Shown here piece after piece: positions 34,605 to 43,662 of a DNA stretch of 56,184 nucleotides; position 1 is the stretch's first letter, and each line of letters begins with the position of its first letter. The position numbers and the translations under genes were made by a program. Origin of the DNA: Lachnospiraceae bacterium (GTDB lineage Bacteria; Bacillota; Clostridia; Lachnospirales; Lachnospiraceae); NCBI GenBank assembly GCA_910575155.1, contig CAJTDX010000020.1:1-56184 (forward strand), given 5' to 3'. The notes under the pieces were generated by a model that saw only the letters and a list, made by a program, of their open reading frames with translations, did not search any database and had not been told where the DNA came from.

Positions 34605-34619
34605 ATAGGAAATTCCTTC
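34604..34619. repeat. Left half of the TATAGGAA dispersed palindrome
   Basis: TATAGGAAATTCCTTC is identical to the left arm of the palindrome at 173-188. The matching right arm (ATTCCCTATAAAA) is not adjacent but lies at 35468-35480, on the other side of the vapBC pair. Confidence 0.6.
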
Positions 34620-34685
34620 ATAATTGAAGCCAGATAAGGAGAAAATTTTGACCAAAACCAAAGGAAATTTTTCTTGCATCGTGCG

Positions 34686-35099
34686 TTATATGATTTTCAA
34701 AAGAATTTCAGTCGGGGCAAGCACAGGAATACCAAAGCCTTCAAAGTCTCTTTTGTTTCGGGTAGCAATATAATCGCAATGTATAGATTTAGCGCAAGTA
34801 GCAACAAGACAATCCTCAAAATCCTTTGCCTTTTTCTGAAATGCAATAAGAACATCATTATTCGTAACGCTGCACACCTTGACAATTTCCAAAAGTTTTC
34901 CAACTGCCTTATATGCCTGTTCTGTGCTATGAGTATATTTTCTTACAAGATAGAAGATGTCGGTAACTGAAGATGCTGATACAAAACCGTCTATTTTATG
35001 CTCTTCACAAAGCTTCAGAATCTTGTAAGAATCCTCTATAAAGGGTTCTCTTTCCAATAATACATCAATGATTACGTTCGTATCACACATTATTTTCAT
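34686..35099 (-). CDS. vapC: PIN-domain ribonuclease toxin (VapC-like)
   Basis: This 137-aa PIN-domain protein has the acidic active-site residues in MCDTNVIIDVLL (Asp6), SASSVTDIFY (Asp near 49), KDFEDCLVA (Glu/Asp near 93-95) and a final Asp in YIATRNKRDFEG. PIN toxins cleave RNA, often tRNA. It overlaps the upstream antitoxin by 17 bp, which is usual for toxin-antitoxin operons. The DVLLEREPF start resembles PIN_3-group toxins. Both genes are flanked by halves of a dispersed repeat, which points to acquisition as a unit. Confidence 0.88.
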   Translation of the reverse strand: MKIMCDTNVIIDVLLEREPFIEDSYKILKLCEEHKIDGFVSASSVTDIFYLVRKYTHSTEQAYKAVGKLLEIVKVCSVTNNDVLIAFQKKAKDFEDCLVATCAKSIHCDYIATRNKRDFEGFGIPVLAPTEILLKII

Positions 35100-35310
35100 A
35101 TTTTAATAAACGCTCCTCTCGTAAGGAATCCATATCAATATCAGAGGAAATTCCGCCAAGCATCCCGCGCAGGGTATCCACAGCAGAAACTTGTGGATTT
35201 ACTACTTTAGCGACCGTTTTTCCATTACGAGTAATAAAGATATCTTCCTTGGTAATTAATTCAAGGTACTTTCCGAAATTAGCTTTAAATTCTGTTGCTG
35301 TAACAACCAT
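35083..35310 (-). CDS. Phd/YefM-family antitoxin
   Basis: This 75-aa antitoxin has an N-terminal Phd/YefM DNA-binding fold: VTATEFKANFGKYLELITKEDIFITRNGKTVAKVV. The tail is acidic (ISSDIDMDSLREERLLKYENN) and would wrap the toxin. The frame opens at 35388, but the ATG at 35310 has AGGAGG on the minus strand and is preferred. It is the first gene of the toxin-antitoxin operon and probably represses its own promoter at 35342-35370. Confidence 0.9.
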   Translation of the reverse strand: MVVTATEFKANFGKYLELITKEDIFITRNGKTVAKVVNPQVSAVDTLRGMLGGISSDIDMDSLREERLLKYENNV

Positions 35311-35341
35311 GACGAAACCTCCTTTCATTTGAGTTGTTTTT

Positions 35342-35370
35342 ATTATATGCGATTTTGGTGATGAAATCAA
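35342..35370 (-). promoter_or_regulatory. Predicted promoter of the toxin-antitoxin operon
   Basis: On the minus strand TTGATT (35370-35365) and TATAAT (35347-35342) are spaced 17 bases apart, 31 bases upstream of the antitoxin ATG. Confidence 0.7.
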
Positions 35371-35671
35371 TAAAATCATACAAAACAAGAGATAATAATA
35401 TTAAATTTCGCTCGATATGTAAGAAGAAACTTTTTTGTATATGTTATCCTTATCTGGTTTTATCCATATTCCCTATAAAAGAAAAAACAATGATCGCACT
35501 GCGTCGGAAAAGATTATGTTGCTGTGAAGTATTAAAGTATACGATGTTCCTGTAATGTAATAATATTATGCGCATGCGGTGCGCTGGTCTGAAATGGAAA
35601 AACCTTTTGGCAATACTGCACAGGAATCAATGGCTGGATTTGTTCATAAAATTGGTTATACACAAAATATA
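35371..35671. other. Non-coding spacer between toxin-antitoxin pair and sugar transporter operon
   Basis: It contains the right half of the dispersed palindrome (35468-35480) followed by a block (35481-35523) shared with 23621-23662. A 31-codon frame at 35594-35689 (MEKPFGNTAQESMAGF...) has no clear ribosome binding site and ends inside the next promoter; it may be a gene remnant. No other gene is supported. Confidence 0.45.
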
Positions 35672-35700
35672 TTGCAAAACAAAACATAACTAAATAATAT
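35672..35700 (+). promoter_or_regulatory. Predicted promoter of the oligosaccharide transport operon
   Basis: TTGCAA (35672-35677) and TAATAT (35695-35700) are separated by 17 bases, 61 bases before the binding-protein ATG, which has AAGGAGG upstream. Confidence 0.6.
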
Positions 35701-35761
35701 TAATCACATGAAAAGCAAGGTTTTATCAAAAAAATTGTTGAAAAACACAAGGAGGTAAAAA

Positions 35762-37054
35762 ATGACAAAGAGAAAGAAAAAAATAATGGCATTATTCCTT
35801 GCTGCAACAACTGTCTCGAGTCTTTTGCTTGGCGGCTGCGGTAAAAAAGAAGAGGCAGATGGAAAAGTTGTCATTGAGCTGGTGCATTATAAACCGGAAG
35901 CGGTAGATGTATTTGAGGCTCTGGAGGAGAAATTTAACGCTTCTCACGACGACATTAAACTGGTGATTGATTCACCCAATGATGCCATGGTAATTTTAAA
36001 AACCAGATTTATCCGGGAAAATAATCCGGACATTATCGGAATTGGAGGAGATATTAACTATTCCAATTTCCTGGACGCCAATATGCTGATGGATATTTCT
36101 GATTTTGACGGTCTTTCACAGATTAAGGAAAATTACCTTGCCACCAATAAGGAACTGGAGTATGTGCCCCAGGAAGGGATTTATGCAGTTCCGTATATGG
36201 CAAACGCCGCAGGTGTTCTCTACAACAGGGATCTGTTCGAGGAACATAACTGGAGTATTCCCACCACATGGGAAGAATTTATAAGCCTGTGCGAAACCAT
36301 ACAGGCAGAGGGCATACAGCCCTTGTATTTTGGCTACAAAGATATCTGGACCTGTCTGGCGCCATGGAATTCTATTGCCGTAAATCTCTGCGATACGGAT
36401 ATTGCCTATCAGGTAAACAGCGGAGAGGCCACGTTTGCAGAGGCGTATGAGGAAGTGGCGAAAAAAGACAGGGAACTTCTGAAATATGGCCAGCAGAATC
36501 CCGTTGCCTACAGTTACAATGACGCCTGTACCGCCTTTGCCAGAGGACAGTCGGCTATGTATGTAATTGGAAACTATGCGATTCCCCAGATTAAATCGGT
36601 AAATCCGGATATGAATATTGATTCCTTTGTATTTCCTGCCAGCAGCAAGGCAGAGGAAAATATCTTAAATTCCGGTAACGACCTGATGTTCAGCGTTATG
36701 CAGGACTGCGAGCATAAGGAAGAGGCGTATGAGGTGCTGCGGTTCCTGTTAGAGGATGAAAACGTTCAGGCATATTTGAGCGACCAGAGCGCGGTACCCT
36801 GCAAAAAAGGTGAATTTGAGATTGCTCCGGAGTTAGAAGGGATGAAAGAGTATATCGACAACGGTATTGTGGCGGATTACCAGGATCACCACTATCCAAG
36901 CGAGATGGCGGTAGACGCCATGATCCAGACGTATCTGTTTGATAATGACAGCGACGCTTTGGATACCTTCCTTACAAGGTTTGATAAAGAGTGGGTCAGA
37001 TATAACAAAGATATCATCCGCAAAGTAAAAGAATATCAGGAAAAGGGGGAATAG
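35762..37054 (+). CDS. Sugar ABC transporter substrate-binding lipoprotein (MsmE/RafE-like)
   Basis: This 430-aa exported lipoprotein has a signal peptide MTKRKKKIMALFLAATTVSSLLLGGC in two parts, with lipobox LLGGC (Cys26). The mature protein has the cluster 1 sugar-binding fold: VIELVHYKPEAVDVFEALEEKFN, NPDIIGIGGD, YAVPYMANAAGVLYNRDLFEEH and FARGQSAMYVIGNY. It captures oligosaccharides outside the membrane and hands them to the two permeases that follow by 3 bp and 1-bp overlap. Alpha-galactosidase and a sucrose-type GH13 enzyme in the same operon suggest raffinose-family sugars, which is inference. Confidence 0.93.
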   Translation: MTKRKKKIMALFLAATTVSSLLLGGCGKKEEADGKVVIELVHYKPEAVDVFEALEEKFNASHDDIKLVIDSPNDAMVILKTRFIRENNPDIIGIGGDINYSNFLDANMLMDISDFDGLSQIKENYLATNKELEYVPQEGIYAVPYMANAAGVLYNRDLFEEHNWSIPTTWEEFISLCETIQAEGIQPLYFGYKDIWTCLAPWNSIAVNLCDTDIAYQVNSGEATFAEAYEEVAKKDRELLKYGQQNPVAYSYNDACTAFARGQSAMYVIGNYAIPQIKSVNPDMNIDSFVFPASSKAEENILNSGNDLMFSVMQDCEHKEEAYEVLRFLLEDENVQAYLSDQSAVPCKKGEFEIAPELEGMKEYIDNGIVADYQDHHYPSEMAVDAMIQTYLFDNDSDALDTFLTRFDKEWVRYNKDIIRKVKEYQEKGE

Positions 37055-37057
37055 GTC

Positions 37058-37951
37058 GTGGGCAATAATGGAAAAAGAGATAAAGCGTGGACAAAAAACG
37101 ATAAAATTTTTCTGGGAATGCTGATTCCGGTATTGATTCTGTTCTTCTGTTTCAATACGCTTCCTCTGTTAAAGGGATTCTATTATGGACTTACCAATTA
37201 CAGAGGATACGGAGATTATGATTTTGTAGGACTGCGGAACTTTGCAGATCTGTTTACAGACCTGCGCGTGGGAAAATCTTATCTGTTTACCTTTAAATAT
37301 GCAGTAGTAATGACTATAGCGGTCAACGTAATCAGCCTGATTCTTGCGTTGGGACTGAACCGGCAGATCAGAGGAAAAAGCGCGTTAAGAGGGATTTATT
37401 TCGTACCCAATATTCTGGGCGGACTGGTTGTAGGTTATATTTTCAGCTTTATTTTTACATACATCCTTCCGGCAGTCGGCGAGGCCACAGGAATCGGATT
37501 TCTCCAGAACAGTATGCTGGCAAGCAGCAAAACCGCATGGATTGCCATTGTCATTGTAGGAGCATGGCAGGGGATCGCCATGAATACCATTATCTATATT
37601 TCCGGCCTGCAGACCGTTCCGGAGGAAGTATATGAGGCGGGAATGATTGACGGCGTCAGCGGATGGAAAAAATTCCGGACGCTTACCTTCCCCCTGATTC
37701 TTCCATTTTTCAGCATCAACCTGGTGTTGTGTATGAAAAACGCCCTGATGGTATTCGATCAGATTATGTCTTTGACAAAGGGCGGTCCATCCCAAAGTAC
37801 CGAGTCCATTTCCTATTTGATTTATAACAATGGTATGAGCGGCGGACAGTTTGGATTCCAGAGCGCGAATGCATTTGTATTCTTTCTGGTAATTGTAATT
37901 ATTTCATTCATGCAGATGAAATTCTTAGGTGGAAAGGAGGAGCAGTTATAA
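37058..37951 (+). CDS. Sugar ABC transporter permease (MsmF/LacF-like)
   Basis: This 297-aa inner-membrane permease is of the MalF/LacF type with six transmembrane segments. The cytoplasmic EAA loop is EEVYEAGMIDGVSGWKKFRTLTFPLILP (about 188-215), which docks the ATPase. Start is GTG after AAGGGGG; the gene begins 3 bp after the binding-protein gene. It forms a heterodimer with the next permease. The operon encodes no ATPase, so it must borrow one. Confidence 0.93.
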   Translation: MGNNGKRDKAWTKNDKIFLGMLIPVLILFFCFNTLPLLKGFYYGLTNYRGYGDYDFVGLRNFADLFTDLRVGKSYLFTFKYAVVMTIAVNVISLILALGLNRQIRGKSALRGIYFVPNILGGLVVGYIFSFIFTYILPAVGEATGIGFLQNSMLASSKTAWIAIVIVGAWQGIAMNTIIYISGLQTVPEEVYEAGMIDGVSGWKKFRTLTFPLILPFFSINLVLCMKNALMVFDQIMSLTKGGPSQSTESISYLIYNNGMSGGQFGFQSANAFVFFLVIVIISFMQMKFLGGKEEQL

Positions 37952-38811
37952 TGGGAAAAAATAATCGTGAAGGGGCAGTCGGCGGAAAGACTGTCAATCG
38001 TATCATCAATATTTTGCTGGCATTGGGATGCCTTACGATTTTATTTCCGCTCTACATGACCGTGATTATCGCCTTTAAAAAGCCTTCGGAAATGACAAAC
38101 GATGTGGCGGGAGCACTGGCGTTTCCGTCAAACTGGAATTTTGATAACTTTGTAGAGGCAATGAAGGTTACGGATTTCTGGCGTTCCCTGGGCAACAGCT
38201 TACTGCTGACAGGCGTTACGGTAATTATCTGTATTCTGCTGCATTCTCTGGCAGGATACGTAATCGGAAGAAAGATGGCGCGCCATAAAATATTTAAAAC
38301 ATCCTATTTCTACATTGTAAGCGGTATGTTCGTGCCATTTGCGGTATTGATGATGCCTCTGGTAAAACAGACTTCACAGATCGGGCTGGCAAACCGGGCG
38401 GGCGTTATTCTCCTGTATGTAGTATTCTTTATGCCGATGAATATCCTCTTGTATGCCGGATATCTGAAAAACATTCCCATTGCGCTGGAAGAAGCAGCCT
38501 GTGTGGATGGAGCCAGCGTCTGGCAGACGTATTGGAAAATCATATTCCCCAATATGAAGCCTATGCATGCGACCGTAGCGGTTCTGACAGCCATGAGTAC
38601 CTGGAACGACGTAATGACGCCTCTTGTTATTATGTCCGGCAGCGATGTGAATACCCTGCCGCTGGCACAGTTGAATTTCCAGTCTCAGTTTGGAACCAAC
38701 TATAATCTTGCGTTTGCTTCCTATTTGCTGGCTCTTTTGCCTATTATGATTTTCTATATCATATGCCAGAAGCAGATTATCAATGGAGTAGTAAACGGAG
38801 CAGTAAAATAG
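37951..38811 (+). CDS. Sugar ABC transporter permease (MsmG/LacG-like)
   Basis: This 286-aa permease is of the MalG/LacG type with six transmembrane segments. Its EAA loop reads EEAACVDGASVWQTYWKIIFPNMKP (about 186-210). GGAAAGGAGG lies upstream, and the ATG overlaps the previous stop codon by one base (TAATG), giving translational coupling. Partner of the 37058 permease. Confidence 0.93.
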   Translation: MGKNNREGAVGGKTVNRIINILLALGCLTILFPLYMTVIIAFKKPSEMTNDVAGALAFPSNWNFDNFVEAMKVTDFWRSLGNSLLLTGVTVIICILLHSLAGYVIGRKMARHKIFKTSYFYIVSGMFVPFAVLMMPLVKQTSQIGLANRAGVILLYVVFFMPMNILLYAGYLKNIPIALEEAACVDGASVWQTYWKIIFPNMKPMHATVAVLTAMSTWNDVMTPLVIMSGSDVNTLPLAQLNFQSQFGTNYNLAFASYLLALLPIMIFYIICQKQIINGVVNGAVK

Positions 38812-38835
38812 AAATAGTGATAAGGAAAATACAGT

Positions 38836-40635
38836 ATGGATTTAAAGAGCAGTTATTATGAATTATATGGAACAAATGAAATCACACAGTATAGATGGGA
38901 ACAGCTCTTATCCATGATGGAACATGCCAAAAAGACCCGTCCCGCCGCTTTGAAAAAGGCGGACCGGGACGGGAATGGCTGGTATCAGTCAGAACAAATT
39001 GTGGGCATGATGCTCTATGTGGATAAGTTCAGTAATAATCTCACAGAGTTTGAACAGAGGATTGATTATCTTGCAGAACTTGGGATTACGTATGTCCACT
39101 TTATGCCGCTGTTAAAGTCCAGGGACGGCAACAATGACGGCGGGTATGCAGTCTCAGATTATCTGATGGTGGATGATAAATTCGGCACCATGGAGCAGCT
39201 GGAACGGGTGATGAAGCTGTTAAAAAAGAAAGGGATTCGTACCTGCATTGATTTTGTACTGAACCACACGGCCAAAGAACATGTCTGGGTCCGCAAATTG
39301 AAAGAAGGGGATCATGATTACGACGACATGTATTTGATGTTTGAAGATGACGGCATACCCAAAGAGTATGAAAAAACCCTGACAGAGATCTTTCCCGAGG
39401 TGGCTCCGGGGAACTTTACCTATTATGAAGATCTCGGAAAATATGTAATGACCCGCTTTTATGAATTCCAATGGGATCTGAATTACCGCAATCCCCAGGT
39501 GTTCAATAAGATTGTGGAGGTAATGCTGACCCTTGCAAATAAAGGCGTTGACATTTTCCGCCTCGATGCGATACCATATATCTGGAAAGAAATTGGAACT
39601 TCCTGCATGAATCATCCCAATGTGCATAAAATAATCGGCATGATGTATCAGATTGTGCAGCAGGTATGTCCCAGCGTGATTTTTCTTGGGGAAGCCATTG
39701 TGGAACCTTTTGAGATCGTAAAATATTTTGGGAATCATGATACGAAAGAGTGTAATGTGATGTATAACGCTTCGTTGATGGTTCTTTTATGGAATTCTCT
39801 GGCGACTAGAGACGTAAGGCTGATGCAGCGTTCCCTGTCCATTGATTATGGCATACCGGAAGACGGCGCCTGGATTAACTATGTACGGTGCCATGACGAT
39901 ATCGGCTGGGGATTTGAAAACGGAATCCTCAAGGATTTAGGGCTTGACCCGGAACTGCACAAGCAGTATATGATTCAGTTTATGGAAGGCAGATATCCCG
40001 GAAGTTTTGCAGTGGGAGAGCTGTATGAATACAATCCGGTTACAAAAGACGCCAGGAACAGCGGAACGCTTGCGTCTTTGTGCGGACTGGAACAGGCGTT
40101 GAATGAGAAGCATGTATATAAAACAGAGCTGGCGGTAAAGAGAATCCTTTTACTTCATGCAATGGCAATCTCCTATACGGGAATCCCGCTTCTCTACAGC
40201 GGAGATGAGATCGGGCAGATGAACGACTGGAATTATAAGAATATTCAGGAATATGCCGCAGATTCCCGCTGGCTGCACAGAGCCAGCATGGACTGGGAGG
40301 CGGCAGAAAAGCGCGGCGACCTTGGTACGGTTCAGGGGCAGATCTTTTCAAAGCTGCAGAATATGATACGCATCCGCAAATCCAGCGGCTATTTCAGTTC
40401 ATCCTGCCGGTCAGTTCCGGTCGATACCGGGAATAATGCTGTATTCTGTTTTCACAAGGGAAATAAAATGCTGGTGCTTGCTAATTTTTCCGAACAGGAA
40501 CAATGGGTGGATTCCAAAACGTTCGACTGGTTTGGACTGCCTGGAGAAATGCAGGATTTAATTACCGGAAGACTTGTAAGATCCTATCACAATCATATTA
40601 TGCTGGGACCTTATGAATATCTCTGGTTAGTATAA
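38836..40635 (+). CDS. GH13 subfamily 4-like sucrose-active enzyme (amylosucrase / sucrose hydrolase type)
   Basis: This 599-aa cytoplasmic alpha-amylase-fold enzyme shows strong amylosucrase-type blocks: YVDKFSNNLTEFEQRIDYLAELG, THYFMPLLKS-type text, NNDGGYAVSDYLMVDDKFGT, the nucleophile Asp244 in VDIFRLDA, acid/base Glu286 in FLGEAIVEP and the transition-state Asp354 in VRCHDDIGWGF. Amylosucrases polymerise glucose from sucrose; relatives hydrolyse sucrose. Either reaction releases fructose for the upstream fructokinase. It follows the permeases by 24 bp. The family is assigned by remembered similarity to GH13_4. Substrate is inferred; sucrose-phosphate or phosphorolytic activity is less likely but not excluded. 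Confidence 0.82.
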   Translation: MDLKSSYYELYGTNEITQYRWEQLLSMMEHAKKTRPAALKKADRDGNGWYQSEQIVGMMLYVDKFSNNLTEFEQRIDYLAELGITYVHFMPLLKSRDGNNDGGYAVSDYLMVDDKFGTMEQLERVMKLLKKKGIRTCIDFVLNHTAKEHVWVRKLKEGDHDYDDMYLMFEDDGIPKEYEKTLTEIFPEVAPGNFTYYEDLGKYVMTRFYEFQWDLNYRNPQVFNKIVEVMLTLANKGVDIFRLDAIPYIWKEIGTSCMNHPNVHKIIGMMYQIVQQVCPSVIFLGEAIVEPFEIVKYFGNHDTKECNVMYNASLMVLLWNSLATRDVRLMQRSLSIDYGIPEDGAWINYVRCHDDIGWGFENGILKDLGLDPELHKQYMIQFMEGRYPGSFAVGELYEYNPVTKDARNSGTLASLCGLEQALNEKHVYKTELAVKRILLLHAMAISYTGIPLLYSGDEIGQMNDWNYKNIQEYAADSRWLHRASMDWEAAEKRGDLGTVQGQIFSKLQNMIRIRKSSGYFSSSCRSVPVDTGNNAVFCFHKGNKMLVLANFSEQEQWVDSKTFDWFGLPGEMQDLITGRLVRSYHNHIMLGPYEYLWLV

Positions 40636-40654
40636 TGAAGAAAGGTAATATTGT

Positions 40655-42856
40655 ATGGCAATTATAATTGAGGACAGCGTATTTACGCTTCAGACGCAGA
40701 ACAGCACTTATCAGATGAAAGCGGACGATAAGGGAATTCTTCTGCACACCTATTATGGAAAGAAGACGGATGCCACCGATTATTCGTATCTGGTATCTAT
40801 GGCGGACCGGGGATTTTCAGGAAATATCTTTGAGGCAAGGGAAGACAGGACGTATTCGCTGGATTTTCTGCCTCAGGAATTTCCGGTCAGCGGGAGCGGC
40901 GATTACCGGGTCAATTGTCTTCATGCAGATTTGGGTGAAGGGGTAAACGACTGCCTGATGTTTTTTGACAGTTATCGCACATATCATGGAAAATATGCTC
41001 TGGAAGGGCTTCCAGCTATGTTTTCCGCAGAGGAGGAAGCGGTGGATACTCTGGAAATTGTGCTGAAAGACAATCAGGAAGCGTTTTATCTGCATTTACT
41101 GTACGGCGTGTTTGAAGAAACTGATATCATAACAAGAGCGGCAGTGATTGAGAACCGGACCGGGCGGGAGGTCAGGCTTCACAAGGCGTTGTCCGGCTGT
41201 CTGGATATGCGCCATGATGGAATGGATCTCATTCATTTTTACGGAAGACATGCGGGAGAACGGGAGATGGAGCGCGTTTCTTTGTTTCATGGAATTACGG
41301 AACTGAGAAGCACGCGCGGCACTTCCAGCCATCAGCATAATCCTTTTGTCATTCTCGCCGATCAGAATACCAGCGAGGATATGGGAGAATGTTATGGATT
41401 TTCACTGCTTTACAGCGGCGGATTTCATATGCAGGCAGAGGTAGACCAGTTTCACCAGACCAGGCTTGTGATGGGAATTGACGACTGCGATTTTACCTGG
41501 AGCCTTATGCCGGGGGAAAAATTTGTCACGCCGGAGATTGCTATGGGCTATAGCGGCGAAGGTCTGGCAAAACTGTCTCATTGTTATCATAACAGTTTTC
41601 ATCATCATTTAATCCGCAGCCCCTGGAAGAATAAGCGGCGTCCGATCCTTGTAAATAATTGGGAAGCGACTTATTTTGATTTCAATGCGGACAAGCTTTT
41701 GGACATTGCCAGAGAAGCGGCGGAGCTGGAACTGGATATGCTGGTGCTGGACGACGGCTGGTTTGGAAAAAGAGATCATGACGATGCCGGGCTTGGAGAC
41801 TGGTTTGTAAATGAACAGAAGTTAGGATGCAGCTTAAAAGAGCTGGCGGATCAAGTCAATGATTTAGGGCTGATGTTCGGGCTGTGGTTTGAGCCGGAAA
41901 TGATTTCAGAAGACAGTGATCTCTACAGACAGCATCCGGACTGGGCGATGGTGGTTCCAGGCAGGAATCCTATCAGAGGAAGAGCACAGCTTGTATTGGA
42001 TATGGCGCGTGAAGATGTGTTGTCTTACATCAAAGAGCGTATATTTGCGATTATGGATTCGGCCAATATTCAGTATATCAAATGGGATATGAACCGTTCT
42101 GTGGCGGCCGCTTACAGCGCTCTGCTGCCCAGAGAGCGGCAGGGAGAGCAGCGTCACAGATATGTGCTGGGGCTGTATCATGTGCTGGAAGCAGTGTTAG
42201 AGCGGTATCCCGATTTACTGCTGGAAGGCTGCAGCGGGGGCGGCGGAAGATTTGATGCAGGAATGCTTTATTATGCGCCGCAAATCTGGTGCAGTGACAA
42301 TACCGATGCTGTGGAACGGCTGAATATCCAGTATGGTACTTCTTTTGGTTATCCCCTGTCCTCGATCGCTGCCCATGTATCGGTCTGCCCGAATCATCAA
42401 AACGGCAGGGTTACGCCTTTTAAGACCAGAGGAATCTGCGCTATGCAGGGTGCGTTCGGCTATGAACTGGATTTAAGCAGGCTGTCAGAGGAGGAGAAAA
42501 AAGAAGCCAGAGAGCAGGTACGAACATTTAAGAAATATTATCAATTGTTCCAGTTTGGAGATTATTACCGGCTTACCTCCCCTGTTTTAAACCGTGATTT
42601 TACAGCATGGGAGTATGTGGACAAAGCGGGAACCGAAGCCATTTTAAGCGTAGTCTATACGGACCTTCATGGAAATCCCGCGGCAAACACAGTGAAATTC
42701 AGGGGGCTTCGACCGCAGGGAATTTATAAAATGTGGAGAGACGGCAAGCCGGCGGGAGAATATACAGCAGATGCTTTGATGAACGGCGGAGTTCTGCTGC
42801 CAGTACCTTTGGAAAATTATGATTCCTGCCAGATCTATATTTGTCTGAAAGAATAG
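40655..42856 (+). CDS. Alpha-galactosidase, GH36
   Basis: This 733-aa cytoplasmic enzyme removes alpha-1,6-galactose from raffinose, stachyose or melibiose. The N-terminal beta-supersandwich (1-330) is followed by a TIM barrel with NNWEATYFDF, LDMLVLDDGWFG, GLWFEPEMIS, the nucleophile Asp478 in IKWDMNR, EGCSGGGGRFD and acid/base Asp548 in WCSDNTD. Length and residue numbers match bacterial GH36 tetrameric enzymes. There is no signal peptide, so the substrate must be imported, in keeping with the transporter 3 kb upstream. AAGAAAGG precedes the ATG. It is the last gene of the operon, followed by two hairpins. Confidence 0.95.
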   Translation: MAIIIEDSVFTLQTQNSTYQMKADDKGILLHTYYGKKTDATDYSYLVSMADRGFSGNIFEAREDRTYSLDFLPQEFPVSGSGDYRVNCLHADLGEGVNDCLMFFDSYRTYHGKYALEGLPAMFSAEEEAVDTLEIVLKDNQEAFYLHLLYGVFEETDIITRAAVIENRTGREVRLHKALSGCLDMRHDGMDLIHFYGRHAGEREMERVSLFHGITELRSTRGTSSHQHNPFVILADQNTSEDMGECYGFSLLYSGGFHMQAEVDQFHQTRLVMGIDDCDFTWSLMPGEKFVTPEIAMGYSGEGLAKLSHCYHNSFHHHLIRSPWKNKRRPILVNNWEATYFDFNADKLLDIAREAAELELDMLVLDDGWFGKRDHDDAGLGDWFVNEQKLGCSLKELADQVNDLGLMFGLWFEPEMISEDSDLYRQHPDWAMVVPGRNPIRGRAQLVLDMAREDVLSYIKERIFAIMDSANIQYIKWDMNRSVAAAYSALLPRERQGEQRHRYVLGLYHVLEAVLERYPDLLLEGCSGGGGRFDAGMLYYAPQIWCSDNTDAVERLNIQYGTSFGYPLSSIAAHVSVCPNHQNGRVTPFKTRGICAMQGAFGYELDLSRLSEEEKKEAREQVRTFKKYYQLFQFGDYYRLTSPVLNRDFTAWEYVDKAGTEAILSVVYTDLHGNPAANTVKFRGLRPQGIYKMWRDGKPAGEYTADALMNGGVLLPVPLENYDSCQIYICLKE

Positions 42857-42877
42857 TTTTATGATTTAAAATCTTGT

Positions 42878-42981
42878 GACTTCGGCGGTTAAAATCTATC
42901 CAGATGTGACCGCCGGAGTCATAATCGTTTAAAAAGCGCTCAAAATATCCTTAAGATCAGGATTTTGAGCGTTATTTTGTT
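42878..42981 (+). terminator. Double hairpin terminator after the alpha-galactosidase gene
   Basis: The first stem pairs GACTTCGGCGGT (42878-42889) with ACCGCCGGAGTC (42909-42920). The second pairs CGCTCAAAAT with ATTTTGAGCG (42937-42971) and is followed by TTATTTTGTT, a plausible terminator. Confidence 0.75.
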
Positions 42982-42984
42982 ATA

Positions 42985-43034
42985 TTATAGGAAAGACCTT
43001 GTCACGCTAACGCGTGAAAGTATCTTTCCTATAA
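42985..43034. repeat. Dispersed palindromic repeat, copy B (without 3' extension)
   Basis: TTATAGGAAAG pairs with CTTTCCTATAA and encloses CACGC/GCGTG. It matches 30063-30112 and 55896-55945 with only single-base changes. It lies directly after the terminator and before the sigma-factor gene. Confidence 0.9.
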
Positions 43035-43131
43035 AATTTCTGCAGATTCTTTGAACCGAAAAAGAAGTTATTACAATGTACAGGTGAAGGGCACAGAAAA
43101 AAGCGCATTACATGTGATGTTGGAGGAAACC

Positions 43132-43662
43132 ATGAACAGAATACAACTGGAACAGTGCATCCATGAGTATGGAACAGACGTTTATAGATTTTGCAGACAG
43201 ATTACCGGAAGCCTGCAGGAAGCAGAGGACTTGTATCAGGATACTTTTCTAAAAGCGGTAGAGCTGGGAGAGAAGATCAACTTTCAGCATAATCCGAGAA
43301 GTTATCTGATATCGGTGGCGCTGCGGATCTGGAAAAACAAGAAGCGGAAATTTGCCTGGAGACAGCGGATTGCTGGGACCTGTGAATTTACAGAAGAACA
43401 GGCAAAAACAGTAATACCGGATCAGGCGGGTTCTGCAGAAGATGAGGCGCTCAGACAGGAATTGCAGGAGCAGGTGAGAAACGCTGTAAAAAAGTTAAGT
43501 GAAAAGTACCGTATCTTGGTGTATCTGTATTATACCCTTCAGCTTTCTGTGGAAGAAATTGCAAATACAATGGAACTCCCGCAGGGCACCGTTAAAAGCC
43601 GGCTTCACAAAGCAAGAGCCTTATTGAAAAAAGAATTGGAGGTTGTTTTGGATGAAACATGA
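43132..43662 (+). CDS. ECF-type RNA polymerase sigma factor
   Basis: This 176-aa sigma-70 family protein has region 2 (DVYRFCRQITGSLQEAEDLYQDTFLKAVE) and region 4 (LSVEEIANTMELPQGTVKSRLHKARALLKKEL), and lacks regions 1 and 3, the ECF layout. The frame is open from a TTG at 43051, but the ATG at 43132 has GGAGG 6 bases before it. It overlaps the next gene by 11 bp, so the two are cotranslated, which is the common arrangement for a sigma factor and its anti-sigma factor. The stimulus is unknown. Confidence 0.92.
   Translation: MNRIQLEQCIHEYGTDVYRFCRQITGSLQEAEDLYQDTFLKAVELGEKINFQHNPRSYLISVALRIWKNKKRKFAWRQRIAGTCEFTEEQAKTVIPDQAGSAEDEALRQELQEQVRNAVKKLSEKYRILVYLYYTLQLSVEEIANTMELPQGTVKSRLHKARALLKKELEVVLDET

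Noticed and set aside
35594-35689. 31-codon frame before the sugar transporter operon
   Set aside because: No ribosome binding site, overlaps the predicted promoter and has no recognised relative. Kept only as a possible remnant in the spacer entry.
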